In this document: piece by piece, positions 24,129 through 32,561 of the stretch
Layout: the number at the start of each line of letters is the position of its first letter
How positions within the stretch are numbered: the stretch's first letter is position 1
Origin: Candidatus Rhodoferax bjergmarkensis
Lineage (GTDB): Bacteria > Pseudomonadota > Gammaproteobacteria > Burkholderiales > Burkholderiaceae_C
Length of the DNA stretch: 64,000 nucleotides
Direction of reading: 5' to 3'
NCBI GenBank assembly: GCA_016708345.1
Contig: JADJFX010000016.1
Location: 1-64,000, forward strand
The notes under the pieces: model-generated
Database searches by the model: none
The model's input: the letters and a program-made list of their open reading frames with translations, nothing else
Told to the model about the DNA's origin: nothing
Position numbers and translations under genes: made by a program

Positions 24129-26957
24129 ATGAACGCAGTAGAAATAGAAGCCGCCCTGTCGGACCTGGCCCTGGTGCCGTTTGACCGTATCGAGTTCCCC
24201 TTTGCCTTTCTGGGTGCCTTTGGCAACAAAGACACCACCCTCAAACGCCTGCGCAGCGGTAACAACAACGCATCCGACGTACCCGGTGGCGTGCTGCTGC
24301 GCAACAATATCCACCTGGCCGTGTGCGAAAACGGCACAGTGGGCGAGTCCCTCAAAGCCTTGCGCACCAGCGCCGCCACCACCAAAGCTCGCGCCAAATT
24401 CATCCTGGCTACCGACGGGCAAACGCTGGAGGCCGAAGAGCTGATGAGTGGAGCGAGCGGCGGCGAAACCATTGCCTGCGCTTATGCGGACTTTGCCGAC
24501 CACTTTGGCTTCTTTTTGCCGCTGGCGGGCATCTCCACCATCAAGGAGATCAAGGACAACCCCATTGACGTGCGCGCCACTGGCCGCCTGAACAAGCTCT
24601 ATGTCGAACTGCTGAAGGAAAACCCGCACTGGGCGGGCGAGGAGCGCCGCGCCGACATGAACCACTTCATGGCCCGGCTGGTGTTTTGCTTTTTTGCCGA
24701 AGACACCGACATCTTCAACGGCCAGGGCCTGTTCACCCAGACCGTGGAGCAAATGAGCGAGAAAGACGGCACCAACACCCATACGGTGCTGTCCGAAATC
24801 TTCCGCGCCATGAACGTGCCCACCCGGCACGCGGGCATGCTGGACAACCGGCACCGTGCAGCAGCGCAGCTGCGCCCATGGGCAGACCAGTTCCCCTATG
24901 TGAACGGCGGCCTGTTCTCCGGCAGTACCGAGGTGCCACGCTTTACCCGCATCGCCCGCACCTACCTGACGCACGCTGGCAACCTCAACTGGAAACACAT
25001 CAACCCCGACATTTTCGGCAGCATGATCCAGGCCGTGGCCGACGACGCAGAGCGTGGTGCCTTGGGCATGCACTACACCAGCGTGCCCAACATCCTCAAA
25101 GTCTTGAACCCCTTGTTTCTGGACGAGCTGCGCTCGCAACTGGCGGCGGCGGGCGACAACCGTTCCAAGCTGCTCAATTTGCGCCGGCGCATGGCCCGCA
25201 TCCGCGTGTTTGACCCGGCCTGCGGGTCGGGGAATTTTCTGGTCATTGCCTACAAGCAGATGCGCCAGATTGAGTTTGAAATCAACCGCCTTCGCGGCGA
25301 AACGCATTTGCGCAGCGAGATACCGCTGACCAACTTTCGGGGCATTGAGCTGCGCGACTTTCCGGCCGAAATTGCCCGCCTGGCGCTCATCATTGCCGAG
25401 TTTCAGTGCGATGTGCTGTACCGGGGGCAAAAGGATGCGCTGCTGGATTTTTTGCCGCTGGACGCGCAAAACTGGATTGTGTGCGGCAACGCACTGCGGC
25501 TGGATTGGCTCAGTGTGTGCCCGCCTACGGGGACGGGCGTGAAGATGGTGGCCGATGATTTGTTTGGCACGCCACTGGAGCAGGCGGAGATTGATTTTGA
25601 GAATGAAGGCGGGGAGACGTATATCTGCGGGAATCCGCCGTATCTGGGAAACACCTATCAGACTGCTGAGCAGAAGGCCGATATTCGCCATATCGTGAAT
25701 GGACGCAGCGACTCGCCTGGCTTTCTGGACTACGTGGCGGGGTGGTTCGCGAAGGGGGCTGACTATATCCATAGCGCCGGAGGTGTGGCTGCGTTCGTCA
25801 GTACAAACTCGATCTGTCAGGGCCAATCCGTCCCGATTCTCTGGCCCGTGGTGTACGGTACAGGCTGCGACATCGAGTTTGCCTACACATCTTTCAAATG
25901 GGCAAACCTCGCCAGCAACAATGCGGGTGTCACTGTGGCTGTCGTTGGCATCGGAGCGCCAAGTACAGCACCGCGCCGCTTGTACGCGCATCAAGAAGAC
26001 GGCACGGTGGTATTGCGAGAAGGCGCGTCGATTACACCGTACCTAACGATTGGCGCGCGAATTATCGTCAATAAACAAAGCGTGCCAGTTTCCGGTCAAG
26101 GGGTCATGGAGTTCGGTAACAAGCCCAGTGACGGCGGACATTTGCTTCTCAGCCATGATGAGGCGGAGATGCTCGGCTTGTTCGCTGCGCAGCGGGAGCG
26201 TTTCATACGTCGCATCTACGGAGCGCATGACCTAATTAACGACAGCACGCGATTCTGCGTGTGGATCGAGGATGAACATTTGGAGGAGGCGCAGGCGATT
26301 CCAGCATTACGCCAGCGAATTGACGCCGTGCGTGATCTGCGACTGGCCAGTCCGGACAAAGGCGCTCGAACCATTCTTGCAAAGCGTCCGCATCAGATGA
26401 AATTGATGCGAATCGGAAAGACGCAAACAATCATTGTCCCGATTCACTCTTCGGAAAATAGGCCATATCTGCCGATAGGGCTGACTGACGACAGAAGCAC
26501 ATTGACCAATGCGACGTACGGTCTCTACGACGCCCCCCTGTGGAACATGGCCCTCATCGCCTCCCGCCTGCACCTCGTCTGGATTGGCACCGTCTGCGGC
26601 AAGCTGGAAACCCGCTACCGCTACTCCAACACCCTCGGCTGGAACACTTTCCCCGTGCCCCTGCTCACCGAGCAAAACAAAACCGACCTGACCGCCTGCG
26701 CCGAAGCCATCCTGCTGGCCCGAGAAGCGCATTTCCCCGCCACGATTGCCGACCTGTACGACCCGGACACCATGCCCGACAACCTGCGCGCCGCCCACGC
26801 GCACAACGACGAAGTGCTGGAGCGCATCTACATTGGCCGCCGCTTCAAAAACGACACCGAGCGGCTGGAAAAACTGTTTGAGCTGTATACCAAGATGACG
26901 GCAGCGGCGGCCAAAGCCACACCCGCCAAGAAAGCAACCAAGGGGAAACAAGTATGA
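24129..26957 (+). CDS. MmeI-like DNA adenine methyltransferase (type IIG/IIL-like), first gene of a candidate defence cassette
   Basis: ATG 24129 (MNAVEIEAALSDLALVPFDR) gives 942 residues. The N-terminal MmeI-like domain and helical spacer (VPNILKVLNPLFLDELRSQL) lead to the gamma-class methyltransferase, with motif I FDPACGSGNFLVIAYK (about residue 360) and motif IV GNPPYLGNTY (about 500). The target-recognition region follows, and then a helical C-terminus. I cannot see a clear D-x-E-x-K nuclease site in the N-terminal domain, so cleavage may depend on a partner. Base and codon use between about 25700 and 26530, the target-recognition part, looks different from the flanks. Remnants of a nuclease gene and two ATPase genes follow. 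Confidence 0.85.
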   Translation: MNAVEIEAALSDLALVPFDRIEFPFAFLGAFGNKDTTLKRLRSGNNNASDVPGGVLLRNNIHLAVCENGTVGESLKALRTSAATTKARAKFILATDGQTLEAEELMSGASGGETIACAYADFADHFGFFLPLAGISTIKEIKDNPIDVRATGRLNKLYVELLKENPHWAGEERRADMNHFMARLVFCFFAEDTDIFNGQGLFTQTVEQMSEKDGTNTHTVLSEIFRAMNVPTRHAGMLDNRHRAAAQLRPWADQFPYVNGGLFSGSTEVPRFTRIARTYLTHAGNLNWKHINPDIFGSMIQAVADDAERGALGMHYTSVPNILKVLNPLFLDELRSQLAAAGDNRSKLLNLRRRMARIRVFDPACGSGNFLVIAYKQMRQIEFEINRLRGETHLRSEIPLTNFRGIELRDFPAEIARLALIIAEFQCDVLYRGQKDALLDFLPLDAQNWIVCGNALRLDWLSVCPPTGTGVKMVADDLFGTPLEQAEIDFENEGGETYICGNPPYLGNTYQTAEQKADIRHIVNGRSDSPGFLDYVAGWFAKGADYIHSAGGVAAFVSTNSICQGQSVPILWPVVYGTGCDIEFAYTSFKWANLASNNAGVTVAVVGIGAPSTAPRRLYAHQEDGTVVLREGASITPYLTIGARIIVNKQSVPVSGQGVMEFGNKPSDGGHLLLSHDEAEMLGLFAAQRERFIRRIYGAHDLINDSTRFCVWIEDEHLEEAQAIPALRQRIDAVRDLRLASPDKGARTILAKRPHQMKLMRIGKTQTIIVPIHSSENRPYLPIGLTDDRSTLTNATYGLYDAPLWNMALIASRLHLVWIGTVCGKLETRYRYSNTLGWNTFPVPLLTEQNKTDLTACAEAILLAREAHFPATIADLYDPDTMPDNLRAAHAHNDEVLERIYIGRRFKNDTERLEKLFELYTKMTAAAAKATPAKKATKGKQV

Positions 26958-27221
26958 ACAAATCCACCAGCGATGGGCCTGCCAGCCTGACCCCGCCCCC
27001 CGAGGGTTATGCCGACTGGTTGGCCGACCTCAAAGGCCGCATCCACACCGCCCAGCAGCGTGCCACGCTGGCGGTCAACCGCGAACTGGTTGCCGCAATT
27101 GTCCAACAGGCTGTTGGACAATTGCCTTGGGGCTTAACTTGCTATTGCTGACGCAACTGAAAGGCAGGCAACAGCGCCTGGCGTATGGCGATGACAGGTT
27201 CAATGAGGAGAATTCACCATG
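26954..27221 (+). pseudogene. Remnant of yhcG (DUF1016 PDDEXK nuclease family)
   Basis: The start overlaps the methyltransferase stop by 4 bp. The first 48 codons (GYADWLADLKGRIHTAQQRA, then TLAVNREL) are the DUF1016 N-terminus. After a deletion the family's internal motif appears (IVQQAVGQLPWG), followed one frame over by NLLLLTQLKGRQQRLAYG. Most of the protein, including the nuclease domain, is missing. An intact YhcG would be about 340 residues. Confidence 0.7.
27096..27124. repeat. Perfect 14-bp inverted repeat inside the yhcG remnant
   Basis: CAATTGTCCAACAG and CTGTTGGACAATTG flank a single G, giving a 29-nt near-perfect palindrome. It sits at the deletion junction of the yhcG remnant. 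It is followed by no T-run, so it is not a standard terminator. Confidence 0.6.
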
Positions 27222-28904
27222 AGCGTGCGGCGCAACAACCCTTCGCACCCATTGCCGCCAGCGGAAACCCTGACCGTCGAATTCAAAAGCGACCGCAAGC
27301 GCCTGTCGGATACCGATTTGGTCGAAGCACTCGTTGGCCTGGCCAACACTGAAGGCGGCGAGCTTTGGTTGGGCGTGGAAGATGATGGGCATGCAACCGG
27401 TCTGCACCCCGACCACGCGGCGCTTTTGGGGCTGGCGGGCATGGTTGCGGCACGCACGTCGCCAGCAATGCAGGTGAATGTGGAGTCAGTGGAGGTAGAT
27501 GGTCTCAAGGTGGCCCGAATCCGTGTGCCCAAAGCGCAGGGCGAGGTGGCTACCCAGGCAGGCGTGTATTTGCGCCGCCGCATCAAACACGACGGCACAC
27601 CCGAATGTGTGCCCATGCTGCCGCACGAACGGATCAGCCGGGCATCGAGCTTTGGGCTGGTGGATGTGTCCGCCCAGCCGGTGCTGGGTTGCACGCTGGC
27701 CGACTTTGATCCGCTGGAGCGCGAGCGCTTGCGTCAGGCGGTTCAAAAATATGGCGGCGACCGGGTGCTGCTGGAGCTCGATGATGAGGCGCTGGACGGA
27801 GCATTGGGTTTTAGTACGCGCACGCCAGCCGGTGAGCGCGTTCCCACCCTTGCGGGCCTGCTGGTGATTGGCCGCGAGAGTGTGTTGCATGAGCGGGTGG
27901 CAACACACGAGTTTGCCTTTCAGGTGTTGGCACGGGAAGCGGTGTCGTTCAACGAGTTCAGGCGCTTTCCTTTACTAAAAGCGCTGGACTGGCTGGAGAC
28001 CAATTTCCGCCCCTATAACCCTGAAAAAGAGGTGCAGGTCGGGCTGTTTCGGGTGCCAATCCCGAAGGTCGATATGGGCGCTTTTCGGGAGGCCGTTGCA
28101 AATGCTCTGGTGCACCGCGACTATCACCGGCTGGGTGCTGTGCATGTGCGGCTGGATGACCATGGGCTGACCATTAGTAATCCGGGCGGACTGGTCGATG
28201 GGGTCACGCTGCACAACCTGCTGACCACTGCGCCGCGCCCGCGCAACCCGGCTTTGGCCGATGCCATGAAGCGTATCGGCATTGTTGAGCGTTCGGGGCG
28301 CGGCGTGGATAAGATTTACCGTGGCATGCTGCGCTTTGGTCGCCCCGAGCCGGATTACAGCCGCACCGATAGCAACAGTGTGGTTTTGCAACTGGCAACC
28401 GTGGAAGCGGATGAGGTATTTCTGCAACTGATCATCGGACAGGAAAATCGGCTGAGCGGTACCGCGTTGCCTATAGACAGCCTGATTGCACTGGCTGTGC
28501 TGCGTGAGCAAAAGCGCCTTGGCATGGACGAACTTGCCCAGCATATTCACAGAGATTCAACCCAAGCCCGACGCACATTGGAGAGCTTGGTCGAGGCGGG
28601 TCTGGTGCAGCCCCATGGCAACACCCGCAATCGCAGCTATACCTTGTCAGCAGAGGTGTATCAAGCCAAAGGCCAACACGTTGCGTACACAAGGCAGGCG
28701 GGCTTTAGTAGTTTGCAGAACGAACAAATGGTACTGAGCCATGTTCGGCATCATGGCCAAATCCGGCGCAGCGAGGTGATTGACTTGTGCCACCTGACCG
28801 ATGATCAGGCCGCCAAATTGTTGAAACGGCTCAAGGACGAAGGCCGACTGGTGAAATCTGGTGAACGGCGGTGGGCGTTCTACACTTTGAACGAACTTCT
28901 ATGA
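27219..28904 (+). CDS. AlbA_2/Schlafen-type DNA-binding and HATPase_c_4 protein
   Basis: The 561-residue protein starts with an AlbA_2 domain (TLTVEFKSDRKRLSDTDLVE, then GGELWLGVEDDG). It continues with the RecG-C/HATPase_c_4 domain (FREAVANALVHRDYHRLG, NPGGL, and KRIGIVERSGRGVDKIYRGM). It ends with two winged-helix segments (LGMDELAQHIHRDSTQARRT and HHGQIRRSEVIDLCHLTDDQ). Such proteins are common in defence islands as putative regulators or sensors. It is in the same direction as the methyltransferase and helicase, with good ribosome binding (TGAGGAGAA). Its stop codon lies in the first copy of a 10-bp tandem repeat. Confidence 0.8.
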   Translation: MSVRRNNPSHPLPPAETLTVEFKSDRKRLSDTDLVEALVGLANTEGGELWLGVEDDGHATGLHPDHAALLGLAGMVAARTSPAMQVNVESVEVDGLKVARIRVPKAQGEVATQAGVYLRRRIKHDGTPECVPMLPHERISRASSFGLVDVSAQPVLGCTLADFDPLERERLRQAVQKYGGDRVLLELDDEALDGALGFSTRTPAGERVPTLAGLLVIGRESVLHERVATHEFAFQVLAREAVSFNEFRRFPLLKALDWLETNFRPYNPEKEVQVGLFRVPIPKVDMGAFREAVANALVHRDYHRLGAVHVRLDDHGLTISNPGGLVDGVTLHNLLTTAPRPRNPALADAMKRIGIVERSGRGVDKIYRGMLRFGRPEPDYSRTDSNSVVLQLATVEADEVFLQLIIGQENRLSGTALPIDSLIALAVLREQKRLGMDELAQHIHRDSTQARRTLESLVEAGLVQPHGNTRNRSYTLSAEVYQAKGQHVAYTRQAGFSSLQNEQMVLSHVRHHGQIRRSEVIDLCHLTDDQAAKLLKRLKDEGRLVKSGERRWAFYTLNELL

Positions 28905-28945
28905 GCTTCTATGAGCTTCTATGAGCTTCTATGAGCTTCTATGAG
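28896..28945 (+). repeat. Five tandem copies of a 10-bp unit (CTTCTATGAG)
   Basis: Five exact head-to-tail copies begin within the last codons of the preceding gene, whose TGA is in the first copy. A unit of 10 bp would shift the reading frame at each copy change. Each copy includes ATGAG, a potential overlapping stop/start. Confidence 0.85.
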
Positions 28946-29027
28946 CAGCGAGCGCAAGGATTTGATCGGGTTTTGATTGCCGCCTCCAAACGCCCCATTT
29001 TCGGATTAAGAAAACCAGAAAAAAAAT

Positions 29028-29057
29028 CGGATGGAAACGGATGGAAACGGATGGAAA
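29028..29057 (+). repeat. Three tandem copies of a 10-bp unit (CGGATGGAAA)
   Basis: Three exact copies lie in the 223-bp gap before the helicase gene, 71 bp upstream of its start. The unit length equals that of the repeat at 28896-28945, but the sequence differs. Confidence 0.75.
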
Positions 29058-29127
29058 CTGTCATTTTCTGGGTCAATACACATCATTCGATGAATAACTT
29101 TTTTCCTGCCCCCCGAGCAAAAAAACC

Positions 29128-31257
29128 ATGCCAAGCCCCACCAACCCCACCAACACCTACACCGTACCCTCGGTGTCCATTGCCACTGCACGCACGGGCG
29201 CATCGGCCAAGGCCAACGCGCTGGGCATGCGTGCCATGCAAGAGCGGGCCTATGCCAAACGCGGCGAGCAATACCTGCTGATCAAATCGCCCCCGGCCTC
29301 GGGCAAGTCGCGCGCGCTGATGTTTATTGCGCTGGACAAGCTGCACAACCAGGGCTTGCGCCAGGCCATCATCGTGGTGCCGGAGCGCTCCATTGGCTCC
29401 AGCTTTGCCGACGAGCCTTTGAGTCAGCACGGTTTTGACCGGGACTGGCAGGTGGCCCCGCAGTGGAATCTGTGCAACGCACCTGGGGTGGACGATGCGC
29501 GCGTGGCCAAGTCCAAGGTCAAGGCGGTGGGCGAATTTTTGGCCAGCGTCGACAAGATTTTGGTTTGCACCCACGCCACTTTTCGTTTTGCAGTGGAAGA
29601 GCTGGGTATTCAGGCCTTTGACAACCGCCTGATTGCCATTGACGAGTTTCACCACGTATCCAGCAGCCCCGACAACAAGCTGGGCAACCAGCTGGGGGCA
29701 CTCATCGCCCGCAACAAGACGCATCTGGTGGCCATGACCGGTTCGTACTTTCGGGGCGACAGCGAGGCGGTGCTGGCCCCTGCGGACGAGGCGCGGTTTG
29801 AGACCATTACCTACACCTATTACGAGCAACTCAACGGCTACCAGTGGCTCAAGTCGCTGGACATTGGCTACTTTTTTTACACCGGCGCGTATGTGGATGC
29901 GGTTGCCAAGGTGCTGGACCCGGCGCTGAAAACCATCGTGCATATTCCCAATGTGAATGCCCGCGAGAGCCTGAAAGACAAGCAGCGCGAGGTGGATGAA
30001 ATCATGCACGGTCTGGGCGAATGGAAGGGCATTGACCCGGTAACCGGCTTCCATCTGATTGCAGCCAAAGATGGCCGCACGTTGCGGGTGGCGGATTTGG
30101 TGGATGACAGTGACCCGGCCCGGCGTTCCAAAGTGCTCGGTGCCTTGAAAGACCCGGCGCAGAAGAACAACCGCGACAACGTGGATGTGATCATTGCGCT
30201 GGGCATGGCCAAAGAAGGCTTTGACTGGATTTGGTGCGAACACGCGCTGACCATTGGCTACCGCAGCAGCCTGACCGAAATTGTGCAGATTATTGGCCGC
30301 GCCACGCGGGATGCGGTGGGCAAAGAGCGCTCGCGCTTTACCAACCTGATTGCCGAACCCACGGCGGAGCAGGGCGCCGTGGCCGAGGCGGTGAACGATA
30401 TGCTCAAGGCCATTTCGGCCAGCTTGCTGATGGAACAGGTTTTGGCCCCCCGCTATGAGTTCACGCCCAAAAACGCCGGCCCCAAGCCCGGCTTTGACTA
30501 TGGCGACGATGGCTACAAGCCAGGCGGCCACAACATGGGGGTGAACAACGCCACCGGCCAGATTCATGTGGAGATCAACGGGCTGACCACGCCGCAAAGC
30601 CCCGAGGCCACGCGCATTTGCAAGGAAGATTTGAACGAGGTGGTCACCAGCTTTTTGCAAGACAAAACCGTGCTGGAGCGCGGCCTGTTTGACCAGGAAA
30701 ACACCTTGCCCGAAGAACTGACCCAGCTGCGCATGGGCAAGATCGTGCGGGAGCGCTACCCGGATTTGAGCGGCACCGACCAAGAAACCATTCGGCAACA
30801 CGCCATTGCCGCCATGAACATCACCCAGCAGGCCAAGCTGGCGCTGGCCGTGGCCGATGCCAACGGCGCGGGAGAGGGGGGCAACATGGCACAGGGCAAC
30901 ACGGCCCTGCTCGATGGGGTGCGCAAGTTTGTCAACGTGCGCGATCTGGACATTGATTTGATTGACCGCATCAACCCCTTTGATGCCGCCTATGCCGTGC
31001 TGGCCAAAGCGATGGACGAAAAATCGCTGCGCCGGGTGCAGGACAGCATTGCCGCCAAGAAGGTGAACATTCCCGAAGACGACGCCCGCGAGTTGTCCAA
31101 ACGCGCCTTGCTGTTCAAGAGCGAACGCGGTCGCCTGCCCGACATGAACTCCCCCGATCCCTGGGAAAGGCACATGGCCAATGGTGTGGCGGCCTTCGCA
31201 CGCTACCGCGCACAAGCCAAGGCAGCGCAGCCGCAAGGGGAGGCTGGCAATGGCTGA
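29128..31257 (+). CDS. DEAD/DEAH-type superfamily 2 helicase of the candidate defence cassette
   Basis: The 709-residue protein has Walker A LIKSPPASGKSRALMF (about residue 52), motif II LIAIDEFHH (about 168), and motif III VAMTGSYF. It also has motif VI-like EIVQIIGRATRDAVGKERSR, so both RecA-like lobes are complete. The C-terminal 280 residues show no known domain. It resembles the translocating subunit of restriction systems. Its stop overlaps the start of the GIY-YIG gene (ATGGCTGA), so the two are coupled. Confidence 0.85.
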   Translation: MPSPTNPTNTYTVPSVSIATARTGASAKANALGMRAMQERAYAKRGEQYLLIKSPPASGKSRALMFIALDKLHNQGLRQAIIVVPERSIGSSFADEPLSQHGFDRDWQVAPQWNLCNAPGVDDARVAKSKVKAVGEFLASVDKILVCTHATFRFAVEELGIQAFDNRLIAIDEFHHVSSSPDNKLGNQLGALIARNKTHLVAMTGSYFRGDSEAVLAPADEARFETITYTYYEQLNGYQWLKSLDIGYFFYTGAYVDAVAKVLDPALKTIVHIPNVNARESLKDKQREVDEIMHGLGEWKGIDPVTGFHLIAAKDGRTLRVADLVDDSDPARRSKVLGALKDPAQKNNRDNVDVIIALGMAKEGFDWIWCEHALTIGYRSSLTEIVQIIGRATRDAVGKERSRFTNLIAEPTAEQGAVAEAVNDMLKAISASLLMEQVLAPRYEFTPKNAGPKPGFDYGDDGYKPGGHNMGVNNATGQIHVEINGLTTPQSPEATRICKEDLNEVVTSFLQDKTVLERGLFDQENTLPEELTQLRMGKIVRERYPDLSGTDQETIRQHAIAAMNITQQAKLALAVADANGAGEGGNMAQGNTALLDGVRKFVNVRDLDIDLIDRINPFDAAYAVLAKAMDEKSLRRVQDSIAAKKVNIPEDDARELSKRALLFKSERGRLPDMNSPDPWERHMANGVAAFARYRAQAKAAQPQGEAGNG

Positions 31258-32458
31258 GCTGGACGATGACGAACTGCTGGATGCGCTGGGGATAGACCTT
31301 GCCCCGCTCAAGACCGGCGGGCGAACCCCGCGCGAGGAACGCATTGTTGCGGGGTTTGAAGATATTTTGCGTTTCCATCAAACCCATGGCCGCGCCCCGC
31401 TGCATGGCGAAGGCCGCGACATTTTTGAGCGTCTGTATGCCGTGCGTCTGGATCAGTTGCGCAAGTTGCCCGAGGCGCAAACCTTGCTGGCCGATCTGGA
31501 TGCCCCCGGTTTGTTGGCGGGCAATGCGGCATTGGCGGCCCATGTAGATGCGCTGGACGAAGACGCCTTGCTGGCCGCGCTGGGCGTTGGCGTGCTTGGG
31601 GGCGTGGACGGGGCGGGCACTGATGGCGCGGCGCAGGACGACATTACCGTGCTGCGCCATGTGCGCTCGACCGCTGCAAAGCGCGCGGCCCAAGACATTG
31701 CAGACCGCACGCCTTGTGCGGATTTCGATCAGTTCAAACTGCTGTTTGCGCAGGTGGAGCGGGAGTTGAAGGCCGGTGTGCGAAAAACCCTGCGTTTTGG
31801 ACGCGACACCAGCATTGCCAGCGGAAACTACTTCATCGTTGGCGGGCAGATTGCCTACGTGGCTGAAGTTGGTGAAACCGTCAAGGCTGCGTATGGGAAA
31901 AACGATGCGCGCCTGCGCGTGATCTACGCCAATGGCACCGAAAGCAACTTGCTGCGGCGCTCGCTGGAGCGGGCGCTGTACAAAGACGAAACGGGCCGGC
32001 GTTTGACTGACCCGGACATGGGGCCGCTGTTTGGCGATGTAGCCGATCCAGACGATTTGGAAAGCGGAACCATCTATGTGCTGCGCAGCCTGTCTGCGCA
32101 CCCGTTTGTGGCCCAACACCGTGAGCTGATTCACAAGATTGGCGTGACCGGCGGCAAGGTAGAGACCCGCATTGCGGGCGCTGAGAAGGATGCCACTTAC
32201 CTCTTGGCCGCCGTGGAGGTGGTTGCCACCTACAAGCTGCACAACCTGAACCGCACCCGGCTGGAACACATCTTTCACCGCCTGTTCGGTGCGGCGCAAC
32301 TTGACCTGACCATTGACGATCGCTTTGGAAATCCGGTCAAGCCCAAGGAATGGTTTTTGGTGCCGCTGCAAGTGATTGATGAAGCGGTACAACGCATTCG
32401 GGATGGGTCGATTACCAAGGTGGTGTACGACCCGCAGACGGCACGGCTGGTGGGGTAG
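31250..32458 (+). CDS. GIY-YIG (T5orf172/MUG113-type) nuclease protein of the cassette
   Basis: ATG 31250 gives 402 residues. The N-terminal two thirds are acidic and helical and unassigned (DELLDALGIDLAPLKTG). From about residue 273 a T5orf172-like GIY-YIG domain is visible: GTIYVLRSLSAHP, then HKIGVTGGKVETRIAGAEKD, then NLNRTRLEHIFHRLFG with the conserved glutamate. GIY-YIG domains cut DNA with a single metal site. With the helicase coupled to it and a methyltransferase upstream, it is a good candidate for the effector. A remnant of a second copy is at 23419. Confidence 0.8.
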   Translation: MAELDDDELLDALGIDLAPLKTGGRTPREERIVAGFEDILRFHQTHGRAPLHGEGRDIFERLYAVRLDQLRKLPEAQTLLADLDAPGLLAGNAALAAHVDALDEDALLAALGVGVLGGVDGAGTDGAAQDDITVLRHVRSTAAKRAAQDIADRTPCADFDQFKLLFAQVERELKAGVRKTLRFGRDTSIASGNYFIVGGQIAYVAEVGETVKAAYGKNDARLRVIYANGTESNLLRRSLERALYKDETGRRLTDPDMGPLFGDVADPDDLESGTIYVLRSLSAHPFVAQHRELIHKIGVTGGKVETRIAGAEKDATYLLAAVEVVATYKLHNLNRTRLEHIFHRLFGAAQLDLTIDDRFGNPVKPKEWFLVPLQVIDEAVQRIRDGSITKVVYDPQTARLVG

Positions 32459-32561
32459 CGTGGGTTGATCTGTATTTTAAATATTGCGGATTTAAAACTT
32501 TAAAAATAGCGGACAATTAATATTAAAATTCGCGAACGCTGAGTTTTAAGAAACGCGAAAT

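Noticed and set aside
24129..25200. Possible MmeI-type PD-(D/E)XK nuclease site in the N-terminal domain of the methyltransferase
   Set aside because: No convincing D...E-x-K arrangement could be seen; the domain is kept as MmeI-like by overall pattern only.
24009..25994. 661-codon minus-strand open frame
   Set aside because: Antisense shadow of the methyltransferase in high-GC DNA; composition is His/Gln/Val-rich with no domain, and the plus strand has clear catalytic motifs.
29083..31344. 753-codon minus-strand open frame
   Set aside because: Antisense shadow of the helicase gene, low-complexity product, no recognisable motif.
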